Assembly: GCA_027886175.1 (NCBI GenBank)
Contig: JAJNNQ010000009.1
Coordinates: 12,688,001-12,752,000, forward strand
Direction: 5' to 3'
Origin: Phylloscopus collybita
Taxonomy: Eukaryota > Chordata > Aves > Passeriformes > Phylloscopidae
DNA length: 64,000 nucleotides
Below are positions 48,890 to 61,092 of the stretch, piece after piece. How positions within the stretch are numbered: the stretch's first letter is position 1; each line of letters opens with the position of its first letter. The position numbers and the translations under genes were made by a program. Under the pieces are notes generated by a model. It did not search any database. It saw only the letters and a program-made list of their open reading frames with translations, and had not been told where the DNA came from.

Positions 48890-50065
48890 GAAGAAATCAT
48901 GTCAAACTGTTTTAACTGGTTGAGGGATAAGGAAGAAACCACAGCAGCCATACATCTTACAGAGCTTTTTGATACAGCTTCACATAAAACTTTCATAAGC
49001 AAGTCAAGAAAACTAAGTGAAACTGCTACAGGGTAGATGCAAAGCCGTTTTTAATTTAATGTCAGAATAGAAGGATGTCTAAGTAGATTTCAGCCAGTTT
49101 GTCCTGAGCCTAGCCAATATTTTCACTTATGTCTTGGATGAAGGAATAGAATATGAGTTTATTAAATCTGCAGGTGATCCAGAATCATCCAGACTGTAAT
49201 GAGATTAAAGAACAGGATTAAAGTGCAAAATGATCTTGATAAATTGAAGAAATGTTCTGAAAAAATGGGACTCAATTCAATAAGGACAAGTACAAAGTTA
49301 TATATTTTATCAAAGATTATGAACTGCACAAATACATAATGAGGAACAACTTGCCAGGAAGTACTTTGGGAGAGGCGGACCTGGCAAGAACAGCGAGTCA
49401 CAAACCCAAACCACCATATTACTGTTGAAAAGCAATATCATTGGGGTGTACAAGGTACTCAGGGAAATATCACATGGAAATGAATCTTTCTGTGTTGGTG
49501 AGCATTGATAAAACTGTCTTTCTTATGGTCCAAGAAAGACAGAGAAAAGGAAAGCAGTGAGTCGGAATTGAGATATGGCCAATGAGGAAGGGTTTAAAGA
49601 AACAGAATTTTTAAGTCTTGAGCAAACTAGAGAGAAGTGCAGTAGTGCTGAAATATGTAAAATAAATCTGCAAGGAGACAATAATTCTTTCGTTATGTTA
49701 CTTGTGAATGGGCTACTGCATTTCAGAGAGAAATGAACTCTGAAAGAATCTCTGAAGCAAAAAAGTTTAGGTTAAATGTTCACAGATTATTCAGAGTTGG
49801 AAGGGAGCCACAAGGATCATCAACTCTTAAGTAAATGGCCCATACAGGGAGTAAACCCACAACCCTGGTGTTAGCACCATGCTCTGAACAACTTACTCAG
49901 AGTCAATGTTAGGTAAGATTTTATGACATAAAGGGTAGTTAACAACTGCAACAACTTGAGAAACTGAAATCAGTATCACTTGAGCTTTTTTTACAAGGAA
50001 GTTTAATAAATTTGTTTGTTAGACAGACAGAGGTCTATCAGAATACTTTAGATATTCTTGATCCC
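48890..50065 (+). mobile_element. Old CR1 LINE (L3-like age class), ORF2 3' half
   Basis: The plus strand follows the reverse transcriptase end of an old CR1 of the kind shared by turtles, crocodilians and birds. Landmarks in order: 'tcatgtcaaactgttttaac' near 48898, 'gctttttgatacagcttcac' near 48965, 'cttggatgaaggaatagaat' near 49133, 'gtgcaaaatgatcttgataa' near 49222, 'ctcaattcaataaggacaag' near 49271, 'caatgaggaagggtttaaag' near 49580, 'agtttaggttaaatgtt' near 49764, and the 3' UTR part after the nested SINE ('gtagttaacaactgcaacaa' near 49935). Frameshifts and stops are everywhere, and a stretch near 49390-49560 is poorly matched. A tRNA-Ile SINE interrupts it at 49781-49904. Confidence 0.85.
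49781..49904 (-). mobile_element. tRNA-Ile-derived SINE with CR1-like tail
   Basis: On the minus strand the element starts with a degraded tRNA-Ile(AAU) gene. 'agttgttcagagcatggtgc' follows 'AGTTGGTTAGAGCGTGGTGC', two bases are missing in the anticodon loop ('gctaacacc' for 'gctaataacgcc'), and 'gtgggtttactccctgtatg' stands for the B box 'GGTTCGATCCC' and acceptor arm. Its 3' end is CR1-like ('cttccaactctgaataatct', then 'gtg'), meaning it was mobilised by CR1 enzymes. A direct repeat 'aatgtt' flanks it at 49775-49780 and 49905-49910, and the host CR1 reads through when the insert and one repeat are removed. The design matches passerine SINEs of the TguSINE1 group. The copy is about 124 bp and dead. 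Confidence 0.88.
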
Positions 50066-53000
50066 TTTTTTTTGATGGATGGATTCTGATGGCTACCTGA
50101 TGTACTTCTCACCCCTGTTTCTTTGCTGATTTATACACATATGTAAAATTATTACCTGCAAGGTAATAAGGATTGCAGTACAGAGTAATGATACGAGCTG
50201 GCAAGATGTTGGCTGCATTTTTCTGCCTAGATAGGATATGGTAATCTGCAGCTCTGAAGACTCAGCTCAAACAATACTCCATTTTGACCTGAAAATGGAT
50301 ATAAAATATGTCAGTCTACCCAGTAAACAAACAGACTCCTCTGTAGATACTCTCTTCAATATCTTACACAAATTAAATGGATTTGATTAATAACAAATAC
50401 TACAATTTATGTCAACAACGAGCTACAGCACTGGTAACATTGCCTCTTGCTGAACACCTACTTAGTACCATAGAGAAGTTGTCTAGTTCCAAGAAGAAAG
50501 ACCTACTCCTGGATCACCAACTGAATTAGGGAGACCCCACACTGATGTTACCAAAATAACCACTATTTGATCACCCCTAAACTAAGCAGTCTCAGAATCA
50601 CAATTATGTTCTATGTTAAACACAAGATTATTAGGGTTTTGATGAGTATGCACGGACACAGCCAAGAAACTGTCAGCAGTTCTCTTTGCTCTCTCCAAGA
50701 GACATGCTTGCTCTGACAGTGCACCCAATTAGGTCTGGGGGTTACTGCAGTGTGAGACTTTTTTTCTTTCCTTTGAGTCAAATCACCATCACATGACCTC
50801 AAAACTTGCAAATTTTCTTTGTTTTGAATTTCCTTGGGACAATTGCTTGGGTTGACATAACTGCTGCCTCCTAAGTAGACGAGATGGACCAGTGGGATCA
50901 GTAGGTCAGGGAGCTTTCAGTGTGTCCCATGATACAGCCACAAAGAGGGGTCCTGCTGATCCCAAACAGCAGCTTTCTTAGTTGAGCTGAAAGAAAAGTA
51001 TACACATAACTTTATTAGCATATTCAAAGGCTCTGAGAAAGCATTTCAATCACAAGTATACTTTATTTTAAACAAAAGCTATCGTTATCTTCATCAATCA
51101 AGTCAACATACACAGCATACAGTCAATACTTGTACAAAGTACTACCTGCCTACAAACAAATAAATCATACCTCTACCTTGTCACACAAGAATACACTTAA
51201 ATATAATGAGTGAAGAAACCAAGGAAAGGAAAAAAAGTAAGGATTCTGTACAACAGTCAAGAAGAAGGACTTCTGTAAAAAATAAGTGAAAATTATGTTA
51301 GCCAAGAATCTTGTCACAAGACCGTACATTTGAAAGGATTAATACATTAGTTGTACAAAGCTGGAGAAACAACCATTAGCATTAAACCAAAACTTTGAGA
51401 CTTTGGACAGTTGTTTTCTAAAGCATGCAAGAAGTCTAGTGCTCCAGAGACACTCAGATAATGAGGACTGGTTCATAGTAACCCTGTAGGGTCTGACATT
51501 TTGCTTCCTAAATTTTACAAAACTATTAGGATTTCAATGTTGTAAACATTTACCCCAGCTCCCTGCATAACGTAATCCATAGGATTTTCCTAAATTAACT
51601 TCTCGTTCAGACCAGCTAGATAAAATGAGGGATGTCTCTTGGAAAAAATCATCCAGTTACTCTGACACTAACACCCCACACACTCTCACTCTCACATTTA
51701 CCAAATGTTATATCTGGTAAATTGTTCCAATCATCTGTTTGTACCTAAACTTTTAATCTTTATTCTAGTCTGAATATGTCTATCTGAAAACCAGGGAGCC
51801 TTTTGCTGATTTGTCTGGTACATTGATTGGCACTCTATTTTCAGAGTTTTCTTTCTTTCAGAGGTTCTTGCAAGCTACGATGAAATCAAGCTGAGCCAGC
51901 TCATATTTCCCATATAGCAAATTGGTCCATTAAGACAGCAAATACACAGGGTTTGTTCTGTTTTCACAGGACAAAGGCATCAAAGTCAGTCACTTGGCAC
52001 TCAGTATGCTTCAGCTTTCAAAATTATAATTATTGCATTTTATCTTGTTTTTTGTATTACAGAATGTTCATCTTTAAAATTAAAAATTTCCAAGGACACA
52101 CCAACAATGCCAAAGGTGACAATTTATTACACCATAGTGAAATTGACCTCCCCACCATAGTGTGCATTTTTTGTCACACACTATTATAGAAAGAATCTTA
52201 AAAGATCGTCTTGTGTAGTTTCATAGTGTGATCTAGTGATCTGTGTCAGACACTAGTACTCCACTTAATGGTTTTTGAAATTTGTTCTACAGGTATTCAT
52301 GATCATTACTTTATCAGAAAATTATGGAGAGGTCATGACAATTTTCCTTCCCCTTTTTCTACAACACCCTTCCCACATAAAACAGAACTTGAAGTTTTAA
52401 AATTCCAGTCAAATCTTGCTGTTTTAGTATCAGTAACTAAAACAGGTAAACGGTCCTAAACAAGCAATTCAAATTCTTCCTGATTATTGCACAGAATCCT
52501 GATATTGACGTAGAGACATATTGATGTATAAAGGATGTTTTTTATTCTATCCCTTGAGAGTTTGCTTAATTTTGGGGCCTTTGTCTTTATCTGACATGAA
52601 ATTAATACTATTTTTCTTCCTCTTGCCCTCTTTGAATCTTCAGGATTTTGCAAGTTTTCCATTTTTATAATTCAGCCTCTTCCTCAGCAGAAAGCTTCTT
52701 CCATAATGCAATGGACACTGAACATTTTTCATGCTCCTTCCACTATGGGGATCATTTCTTTAATATCAAACATCACCATGCAGTTATTCCACTTGGGAGT
52801 CTCCAGGGACAGAGGATCACAGTGAACTCCCTCACTACTTGGCCCCTTCAAACTCTTCACGTGTTATCATGTGATAATATGATACATGGTGTCATTCATG
52901 CTAATGTGCAATTTCACTAGTGAAAATTTTCCTGCCAGCCTCAAAATGCCTTCCCAGGATGATGTCATGAGACTTGGCTCCAAGAAGATAGCACAGTTTG

Positions 53001-56000
53001 TTATTGTCTAGTCTCCTTTACAAGCTGTTCTTTCCATTCCTTTTAGCATAGTAATCTTGGAATGAAGGGTCCTTTCTGGACCCAGCTTTAGCATCTTGCA
53101 AGTGGCCCTGAAAGACAAGTTCATGTTTCTGCTGTGCTGTTCCCAGCTTGATTTGACCAGATGAATCTGCAAAGAAATCTGCAGTTTCTAATTGAAACTT
53201 GCTGTACTTAGATATTTTTTTAAATGCATATAATTCCTCTTAGCTATCTCCTTCTTAGAGTCTATAAGCAGAGTCTACTTCTTAGAGTCTACTTCCCTGG
53301 ATTTCCATCATGCTCAGTGTCGCTCCTTTTACCTCCAATACTTATGAAATCCTCCTTTTCTGTTTTGGCATTCTCTCTTCATATTCTTTTTTCACCTTGA
53401 TTCCAGCTGACCACATACTATTTGGCTTTTTTTTGATTTCCTGTCATTTTCTTGTATCTCTGAGGTTTCATGGCCAAGTCAGCAACTTTTATTGCATGTG
53501 GGAGGAGCAACTTCTAGTCTTAGCAAGCAAAGAAAGCACAGCAGCAAGTCCACCTCTTTTCACCATGGTAATAAATATTAACTGTGTGTAGGGCAAAAAC
53601 TGCTCAAATATTTTTGAAAATTCTTTCTAAATACTCCTGTCTGCCGTCCTTGTCCATCCAATCACAAAGCCAATCCAGGCTTCACAAAGCAGTTGAAAAA
53701 TACGCCAAAGTTCACAGCTTAGCTCAACCTGCTATTTGCTTCCAGTGATTAAGAATTTAAAAGTTTAAACCCCAGGATTGATATTAAGCCTGTAGGATGC
53801 AGCAGCATAATCCTTAGAGAAAAACCTACACAAGCAGGTATGCTATTTTCCATCCTGTTTAGGATCTATGTAACCTTCCAGGATGCCAAATAACTCTTGT
53901 CATTTCACTTGAGGGGTGAGAGTATTTCACCAGTGGGTAGATTAATTATTCCCATAAAAAGAACACTTAAACCCACTATTTTTCCCTCAAGGTGTACATT
54001 CATATACTTACATACATCATTATGTGCCATAAACACTATGCATATATACATAGGCATAGCTATGGGAACCATGAATATATAAAAGAAATGCACATAACTG
54101 CAGTATTTTTGTAGGTACAAGTACTTAGCTGCTCTTTGAAGGTCTGTCTCATAAGTCATAGTGTTTAAGGCAGTATTTTTCCCCTCAGATTGAAAAATAG
54201 GTATAATTATCATAAAAGGCACCACTATTTCCAATGTACCTCTCTGAATAAATATCAATTAATTCATGCATCATGGAATGATAATGAAATATTATAACTT
54301 CATCTGTGATAACAGTGTAACTTTTCATGCCCGTTCACTTGCAATCATCCTCTCTAGATTGCTAATTATATGCCTGAAGCTGTATTTAGTGGAAAAGATT
54401 GAATCATTTGTTCTTTTGTATATTTTGTCAGAATAGGAATAAGCCTGTATGAAATATCTTTGGACTTTTTCACACAGAAAAAAAACCCAGCACTCAAATC
54501 TACTGTATTGTTTACTTGGTATAACTGTAAAATACCTGAATTCTGTGTGCAGAACACTCCTTGGAGAACATGGGTCCTCTAACCATACACCACAGTCTTC
54601 TTGTAAGTCTTTGGGCTATTATGTTATTATGCCATGGCATGTGTGCCAACACATTATGGCAACACTACTCAAGAACAGCAGCATGCACAGATCTTACACG
54701 TGTCCACTCAACTTTTCCTGGATCAGCATCAGTGGCTCTATGTGCTCTATGTGTCCTATGCCTCACAGGATAAATTTACAAGAACATCTTTTTCCTTAAA
54801 AAAAAAAAAATCACAGAAGCAAAATCCTTCCACCCCTTTACTTGTGCACAGGATAGAGCTTACTTGTGCTATCTCTTTAACGTTGAGTAAAACCTTGTAC
54901 GTCAGTAATCTTATTTCTGCTTAGCTCCAGGCTAGTTTTGTCAATCCCCTCATTGTAGAAGTTAAAGCTTCCAGATTCAGTGTTCAGGTTTGATGTATCA
55001 AGGTATGACTGCAGGGATGAAGCTCTGGATTTAGTGGTGGATCTGTCTCTATGGTGACTCTTACAGAAATTGTGTTATTTGTGTTACCTGCAGTGATGGA
55101 AGAGAATCGAGGGTAGACACCGAAGGTCAATCTGTCAGGGGAAATGGAAGGAGCACTGACAAAATGCTAGGGCCTGGTTACACAAAGGGCAAAAGATACC
55201 AGGTGACTATAATTCTCCTCACTGACTTTAAATGTTGAGAAACCACATCATCATTAGTGATGTATTTAACTGAGACCAGTTTCAGGGATATGCACATTAT
55301 TTGACTTTCTATGTTCTGAGGGATGGACGTGATTGCAGAGGGAATAATTTAAAGACTACTTTATGAGGTGTCTACATTTTTGACATATAAACAAAAATGT
55401 GAAATCCTGAACAGAACAGATATCTTTCAGATATTTTCTTTTAATAAATTAATCTTGCAAACTCATCTGCTCCTGAAATCTCCAAAAATATCTGCTGTTT
55501 TAATCTCAGTAGATATGTGTAAGGACAGCAAGTTTGCCCCACAGGTGACAATATTTAAAGGAGGTAGAGTTTTCAAATCAGTCTTCTTACAGTGGAAATT
55601 CATGCTTTTATGTCTCATAACATAATTTTCTCTATACCTGAGGTGCTCTCAGCATGTATAAATGCATATTCAATATCTCCTGTTGATGGATATAAAACGA
55701 CTTCTGCAATATGACAATGGTGCATGTATAATTCCATAACAAAGGGCAGGGGGCTGGATGACTTATGTGCACAGTTTACAGGATTTGGTCTTCACTTCTC
55801 AGAAATGCATTTTAAAGCCAATCATGTCAGGAATATCCGAAAAGAGTTGTCATCTGTCATGAATCTGGAAGCCTGTAGGGAAGAAATCTGTGATCTTTGC
55901 CCAGTTTCTAATGATTTCACATCACAACTGGCACTAAGCAGAATATGTGGTGATGTTGCTGCCCCTCGCCCCATGTATGGTGAAGCACAGTAGGGATCCA

Positions 56001-59000
56001 CACTGTAGGCAGCTGCTCCTTCATGCTGGGCTCACAGCATCAGGTTGAGAGGGTGCCAAAAGTTCACAGTCTCCTTTTCCTGATACTTTAGCATTGCAAA
56101 CAGACAGTATCACTCTCCAGCCTAATGTTCTATGCTAACCCTACCAGCTTGCAAAGAGGGGCAAGAATATTAAACATAATCACCAAGATATGTGCAAAGG
56201 GAAACTGTGCAACCATGTAGTTTGCAGCTCTAAAGGAAAAGGAAAGAAGACCCAAACTTTTCACAAGAGTAGACCTCTTTGAAAGATCTTTTTTTACTTT
56301 TACCTGCTGATTTTTAACAAAATAATTTTATTCTGGGCTGCCTGTTCCTGGAAATGGCCTCATAATTGCTAACTTTATCTTCTGCTGCCAGTGTCTATTT
56401 AATCACCTCCTTGTTGCACTCACAGCCCACACACTGACGCAAAATCTCCTCCTGTTCTGATTTTTCACCTATTAGAGCCTTGGCCCAAATACCTCTCTAA
56501 TGCTGAATGAGCAAACACCAAGTCAATGTGAAAGTCAACCAGGCATAACTTGCTGCAGAGAGCTTTTCTATGCACATTCTCCCTTTGCATTTCAAATATA
56601 ATATAACCTAACAATATGGCCTGAAAGATGCTGGAATTCAATAGCTATATTTAGGTACCTTTTAAAAGCAAATACTTTCCCTATATTTTATGATACCCTT
56701 GTTTAACTTCCTGCACTGATTAATTGACAATTTAAATGAGACTATAAATTTAGTTACTTAGAAGAACGAATCAGAACACAGTGTCAGAGTTCATGTCCTT
56801 CTCCCTGTGGGTGCTGGCCATCAGCAGATTTGATGCTGCAAACCACCAACACCATTGAAAATGGAACTGTTTTACTCAAATGTAAAATTTCTTGAGTTAG
56901 GCACTGTCATATCCACTTATGCCAGCTCTGGAACAACTAGATTGGCACTGCAAACCCAGCTTTAGGTGCTTGCAGACTTTGCATCTCTGGGCCTTGAGAT
57001 CTTGCATCTCTAAGCTTGGTAAATAGATGAAGAGCAGTGTTCCACAACTCTGTTGTGACCATTTTGTACTCAGGTGCCTGAATTCCTTCTAAGGCCCACT
57101 CTGGATACCTAAATGCTTGTTTAGTTATGGCCTTGGGGCTTAATTTTAGGTATCCAGGAATTTGGCATAACGCCAATATTTTGAAGCAGAGGAGGAATTC
57201 CTGTCCCTAATGCAGGAGATAAGGCTGTGATATGTGTCCCTGGAATTTGCAGAGACATGCCCAGAGCCAACGCTGTGAGCTCTCTGTGAGGACATGAATT
57301 TTCCCTGCACTGTGGGAGTGAGCACAGGGCCAGACACCTTTCATAGACTCAGAAGCTGCGTCAGAGGCAGCAGAAGAGGAGTTAGATTTTGTGGCTGCCA
57401 AAAATCCAGATGAGTAGGAATCATTTTGCTATGCATCCATGTGAAAGCAATGAAAACTGAAGCAATGCAGAGAGAAATCAGGCTGTAGTGCTTACCACGT
57501 GTGTACTTTAACTGTGCACAAACTGTGCCTTCCATTGTCTTGCTGCAGAATATGTTATTTCCCCAGGAAAAGGGTAAATACCACATTTCCAGGTGGGGAA
57601 GCAGTAGTTTGCTGGATTGGAAGGGACAGCTGGCATGTGTCTGTTGTGGCACTTTTCCTTCGTGCAGTTGTCAGGATGCAGCACAATGCTGGCTGCTGGA
57701 GTAAAACAGAATTTTAATGAACAAGCTGCAGGGAAGTACAACAATTTTGTCTCTATCCAAGTAATCAGCCACCAAACATGCACATAAAATTCATATGTGA
57801 CAGAAGAATGAGTAAATGTCTGTGATCCATTTGAATTTTTCTTTTCACTGACTTTCTCATATAAAATCTAACCTGGTGCATATCTGTGAATGTAAATTTA
57901 CCTTGAAACCGAAGTCCTAGCCTGTTAGTAACTAACTTGTTATTGCTGTTAGTAATCTTCGTTGCTGTTTCACACCTTACATATTTTTCTGTTACTTAAG
58001 AAAGCTCATTTTATGTAAACAATCAATTTATGTGGAATTTTTGCCTCAAACTCAGGCTGCATTTTCAGAGTGTTTATTACTTTGTAGTTTCCACTGCTTA
58101 CATGAAAAATCAGTTCACAGAGTTTGCTTGGAGAATATGGCAGAGCCCAAGATTTTGTTTTGTTTTCTACATAGTCCAGCTTTGTCAAGGAACAACCTCA
58201 TAAGTGGCACCTCATGGAATCTGCACAGGATGGCACATTGGTGGGAGGTTGGCTCTTCAAGTCTAGCATTGGGGCACAATCTTGCTGCCAAACAGATAAT
58301 TTCCACTTTTAAATCCTATGATATTAAATCAAATCATGATATTTTACAATAAATTGAGCATTAGATAAATTCTTTTTTATTATTAACACTTTTTGCAACA
58401 TGCAAAAGGAAGGGTCAGAGCTGTGCTGTCAGCTCTGTTTCATACCTGCTACAATGGTAGGGCTGCAGGGATCAGAGACCAATGGCTTTGGTGCAGGTTA
58501 TAGAGACACTGATGAGAGAACAAGGCTGGATAAAGAAACCCAAATAGTAAATTTTAGTGCTTCTTTCTGTGGTTTTGATGTTACAAATTCAAAATGTCCA
58601 ATACCACAGACAAAATGGGAACAAAACTGAGTCAGAGTAGGAGTACAGGAGTGAAACCCAGACCCACTGAAATACTGGCAAGGTTTTCATGGACTAAGAG
58701 CAACCCTTATTTTGTTGCAGCTGTGTCTCTTTCCCTAGGCTAAAGCACTGCTAATTCAACAAATTAGAGAAGCCAAAATAAAGGCTGGTGAAAGGGAATA
58801 TGTGCTGCATTCTTCAGAGTTGACAGTGGGACTCCTTAGTTACTTTTCCTGACTTCAAAAATTTTATAATACTCAGTTATTATAAAGGCCAGGCCAAGTC
58901 TCAAATTTCTGTTCCTACCTTTCCAAACTGCAACTGTAGCCATACAAATATAAGTAAATAAATATTTACCCTTCTGCTCAGGTTCCTGCCCAAAAAGCTT

Positions 59001-59264
59001 GGGCCTTTTCCTAGGAACACCTATCTCAGTCTTTTGGATCTCATGACTTTCATTTTCTACAGTCTGTGTGTACTTTCCTAGGAACACTCAAAGGCAACGA
59101 GAAACTTTTGACATTTTGATAAGGAAAGTGCAGAGGTATAACATGCCCTACAGAGCAATATTCTGTCAGCCAACTGCCTGGCAAAGGGGCCAAGCAGCCT
59201 CCTACAAGAGTGAGTCACTCTTCTTTCCACCACTTGTTTCTCATTGCAGTGAGCAAAGGGGAAA
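50066..59264. other. Long non-coding stretch
   Basis: Nine kilobases without a recognised gene. The 14-mer 'cttcttagagtcta' is duplicated at 53251-53264 and 53278-53291 (27-bp period). A 13-A run lies near 54801. The part 52540-53600 is pyrimidine-rich on the plus strand, like 45440-46640. Frames of up to 117 codons (53905-54258 minus, 54449-54799 plus) have no recognisable product. Near 58655 'acccagacccactgaaatac' faintly recalls the same old palindromic repeat seen at 36 kb. Confidence 0.5.
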
Positions 59265-59350
59265 TGAAGGGCCTGATCCAGAGCTTATTGACAAAACACA
59301 GAATCTCCCTGCTGGATTTGGCTTCATTATGGGTTTTGGCAGCAGTACAG
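59265..59350. repeat. Old palindromic repeat fossil (sauropsid type), weak
   Basis: 'gggcctgatccagagcttat' at 59268 is the characteristic opening of an old inverted-repeat element with arms like 'gggcctgatcc' around 'cattgacttcaatgg'. It is followed by 'atctccctgctgg' and closed by 'cattatgggttttggc', a poor match to the reverse complement of the opening. Only the left arm is convincing. Confidence 0.4.
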
Positions 59351-59995
59351 CCTTTAACATTTTCCACTCTTGAAGACACACTAGCTGCTATTAGCCCTGC
59401 TGACAGGTTCTTCCTTTTCCTTTTTAACCTGTAATTCTTTTTCAATTGGAGTTGTCTGTAGGGTAACTAAGTTAGCATTTTGCTCTGGGGTGACATTTTC
59501 ATTTCCAGTGTAAAATCTCACAATGAAAGCAGCTTACAGCAACTTCTCTCTCCTTCCTTATGCCTCTGTCTCTTGTGGAGGCCCCATAACAAGTCCATGA
59601 AGTGCTGTGCACCTGGACTCTACCCCATGACCTTTTGTAGTCTTTTGTCATATTCCGGTGTCATCTCAACCTTTTGTTTTATTTAGTGTGTGTGGGTTGG
59701 TAGACAGGAGCATTTCAAAGCCTCAGTCAGGAATGAACCCCCCTGCCCCAGCAGATAGTGTCTACTCTGACAGACATGCCTCTCAAAACAAGAGTGGCTG
59801 CATTTTGTGATGCAGCAGGACATGTTGCACCAGCTGCTGTTGGCACAGGGTGGGATCAAGGCCTCTTAACTTGCTTCTATTTATTCCTGTCAGTCCTGTG
59901 TGGGAAGCAGAATCCCACCTCAGGCAAGATCCAACAGGAGATGAAAACAAACTAGAGAAGAAAAAAGAGGAAACGTTCTTTTCAGGTTACATGGG
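59351..59995. other. Non-coding stretch
   Basis: Unique sequence. If the candidate terminal exon at 59996-60179 were real, this would hold its 3' untranslated region. On the minus strand an AATAAA hexamer is present near 59880, about 115 bp past the stop. Nothing else stands out. Confidence 0.45.
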
Positions 59996-60179
59996 CTAAG
60001 AAAGAGGCCTGGCCAAATGCCCAATAGGAATTTCACTTCTAATGTTAACAGTCTTTATACCAGGACCTAAATTTACTCCTTCTTTTTGTTGAGCAATGGT
60101 TTGCATATCATAAAGTGGCATTTCTACCTTGGGTAAGACATTGCTGGAAGCCAAGGGGTCATTCCTACTCTTTGGGCTG
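59996..60179 (-). other. Candidate terminal exon, product not recognised
   Basis: On the minus strand a pyrimidine-rich acceptor-like run 'cacctccttccttgtggacag' is followed by an open frame of about 60 codons ending in a stop at 59996-59998. The predicted residues have protein-like balance ('PLYDMQTIAQQKEGVNLGPG' then 'IKTVNIRSEIPIGHLARP') but match no family I know. An AATAAA lies about 115 bp downstream on the same strand. The frame also stays open upstream to a Met codon near 60235. Chance is the main alternative. Confidence 0.18.
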
Positions 60180-60954
60180 CTGTCCACAAGGAAGGAGGTG
60201 AGCACTTGCAGGTTTGATGAATAAGAGATCATCACTTGTTTCCAAGCAGTGGCATTTGTTCAGGGATGTGCAAGAACAGGATTTCTTACATCATTCATCT
60301 CCCTCAAGACTTCCTATGTATTGTGGCCTAAACTTAGCAGCTAAGCATGTTTTTCCCTGTGTTTGGAGGATGCAAAAGTTGCCCACACATCAGGACTCCA
60401 AGAAGACATGAAGAAAGTAAATGAGGAGAAAAGAAGAGGGAAAAGAAATACTATTGCTTTGTACCTCTGCAAAAGGCACTGAATTCTAATGCTTCCTCTC
60501 TGTTCATGTCTTGCTGTGCTATCTCTAATGTAGTTTATAAGCTCCTCAGTGCAGACACCTGCTTGTTTTATTTGCAATCATAAGATGTTCTTTGAATAAA
60601 TTGCTAACAACTACAACTATAATAATATTGAGCAACGCTGGTGTTTACCATAGCTAAAACAGACAATAGGGAGTTCCCTAACCCAGAGCAAAGAGGTAAG
60701 AAGGAGCTTACAAGTGCAGCACAATTAAAAGGTGCTAATATTGTTAATTATTATTAACACTTGTATTTCTGCAGCAGAGGGAGTTACAAGCAGATTCAGA
60801 TCCCAGTGCTGCAGTGTTGCTCAAAAGCATAATAAGATCATTCCTGCCCTGTATAAGAATACATTCAAAGGCTTTTCTCTTGTAGAGCATTCACAGATGA
60901 GGGACTATTACAAGTCTGAAGAGCAGCTTGCAGGACTCCTAGGCAATGCAGACA
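60180..60954. other. Non-coding stretch
   Basis: Unique AT-rich sequence, with a block near 60730-60770 dense in 'attattaaca'-type words. The plus-strand frame 60732-61061 (109 codons) overlaps a SINE fossil and is incidental. Confidence 0.5.
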
Positions 60955-61092
60955 GAGGAATAATAATGTTCCCATTATACAGATGGGGAACATGGATATT
61001 TGCATCAGCTTACAAAAAAGACCTGAAGCAGTGCAGTGAATCCAAATCTCGTGATGTCTAATTCTGCACCTTAACTACAAGGTTGTCCTTAA
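60955..61092 (-). repeat. Ancient MIR-type SINE fossil
   Basis: The plus strand follows the reversed MIR-type consensus well at both ends. 'ttcccattatacagatgggg' near 60969 matches the core ('ccccattttacagatgggg'), and 'gcaccttaactacaaggttg' near 61066 with 'tcctt' matches the tRNA-like head ('tgccttaaccacaaggctatcctt'). Between them, 'gcagtgaatccaaatctc' near 61032 stands for the B-box region ('gggaatagaacccaggtctc'). The tRNA-like promoter is mutated, so the copy is inactive. Confidence 0.72.

Noticed and set aside
49830..49904. A tRNA-Ile gene on the minus strand
   Set aside because: The anticodon loop has lost two bases, the B box is mutated and a CR1-like tail follows, so it is the head of a SINE and not a functional tRNA.
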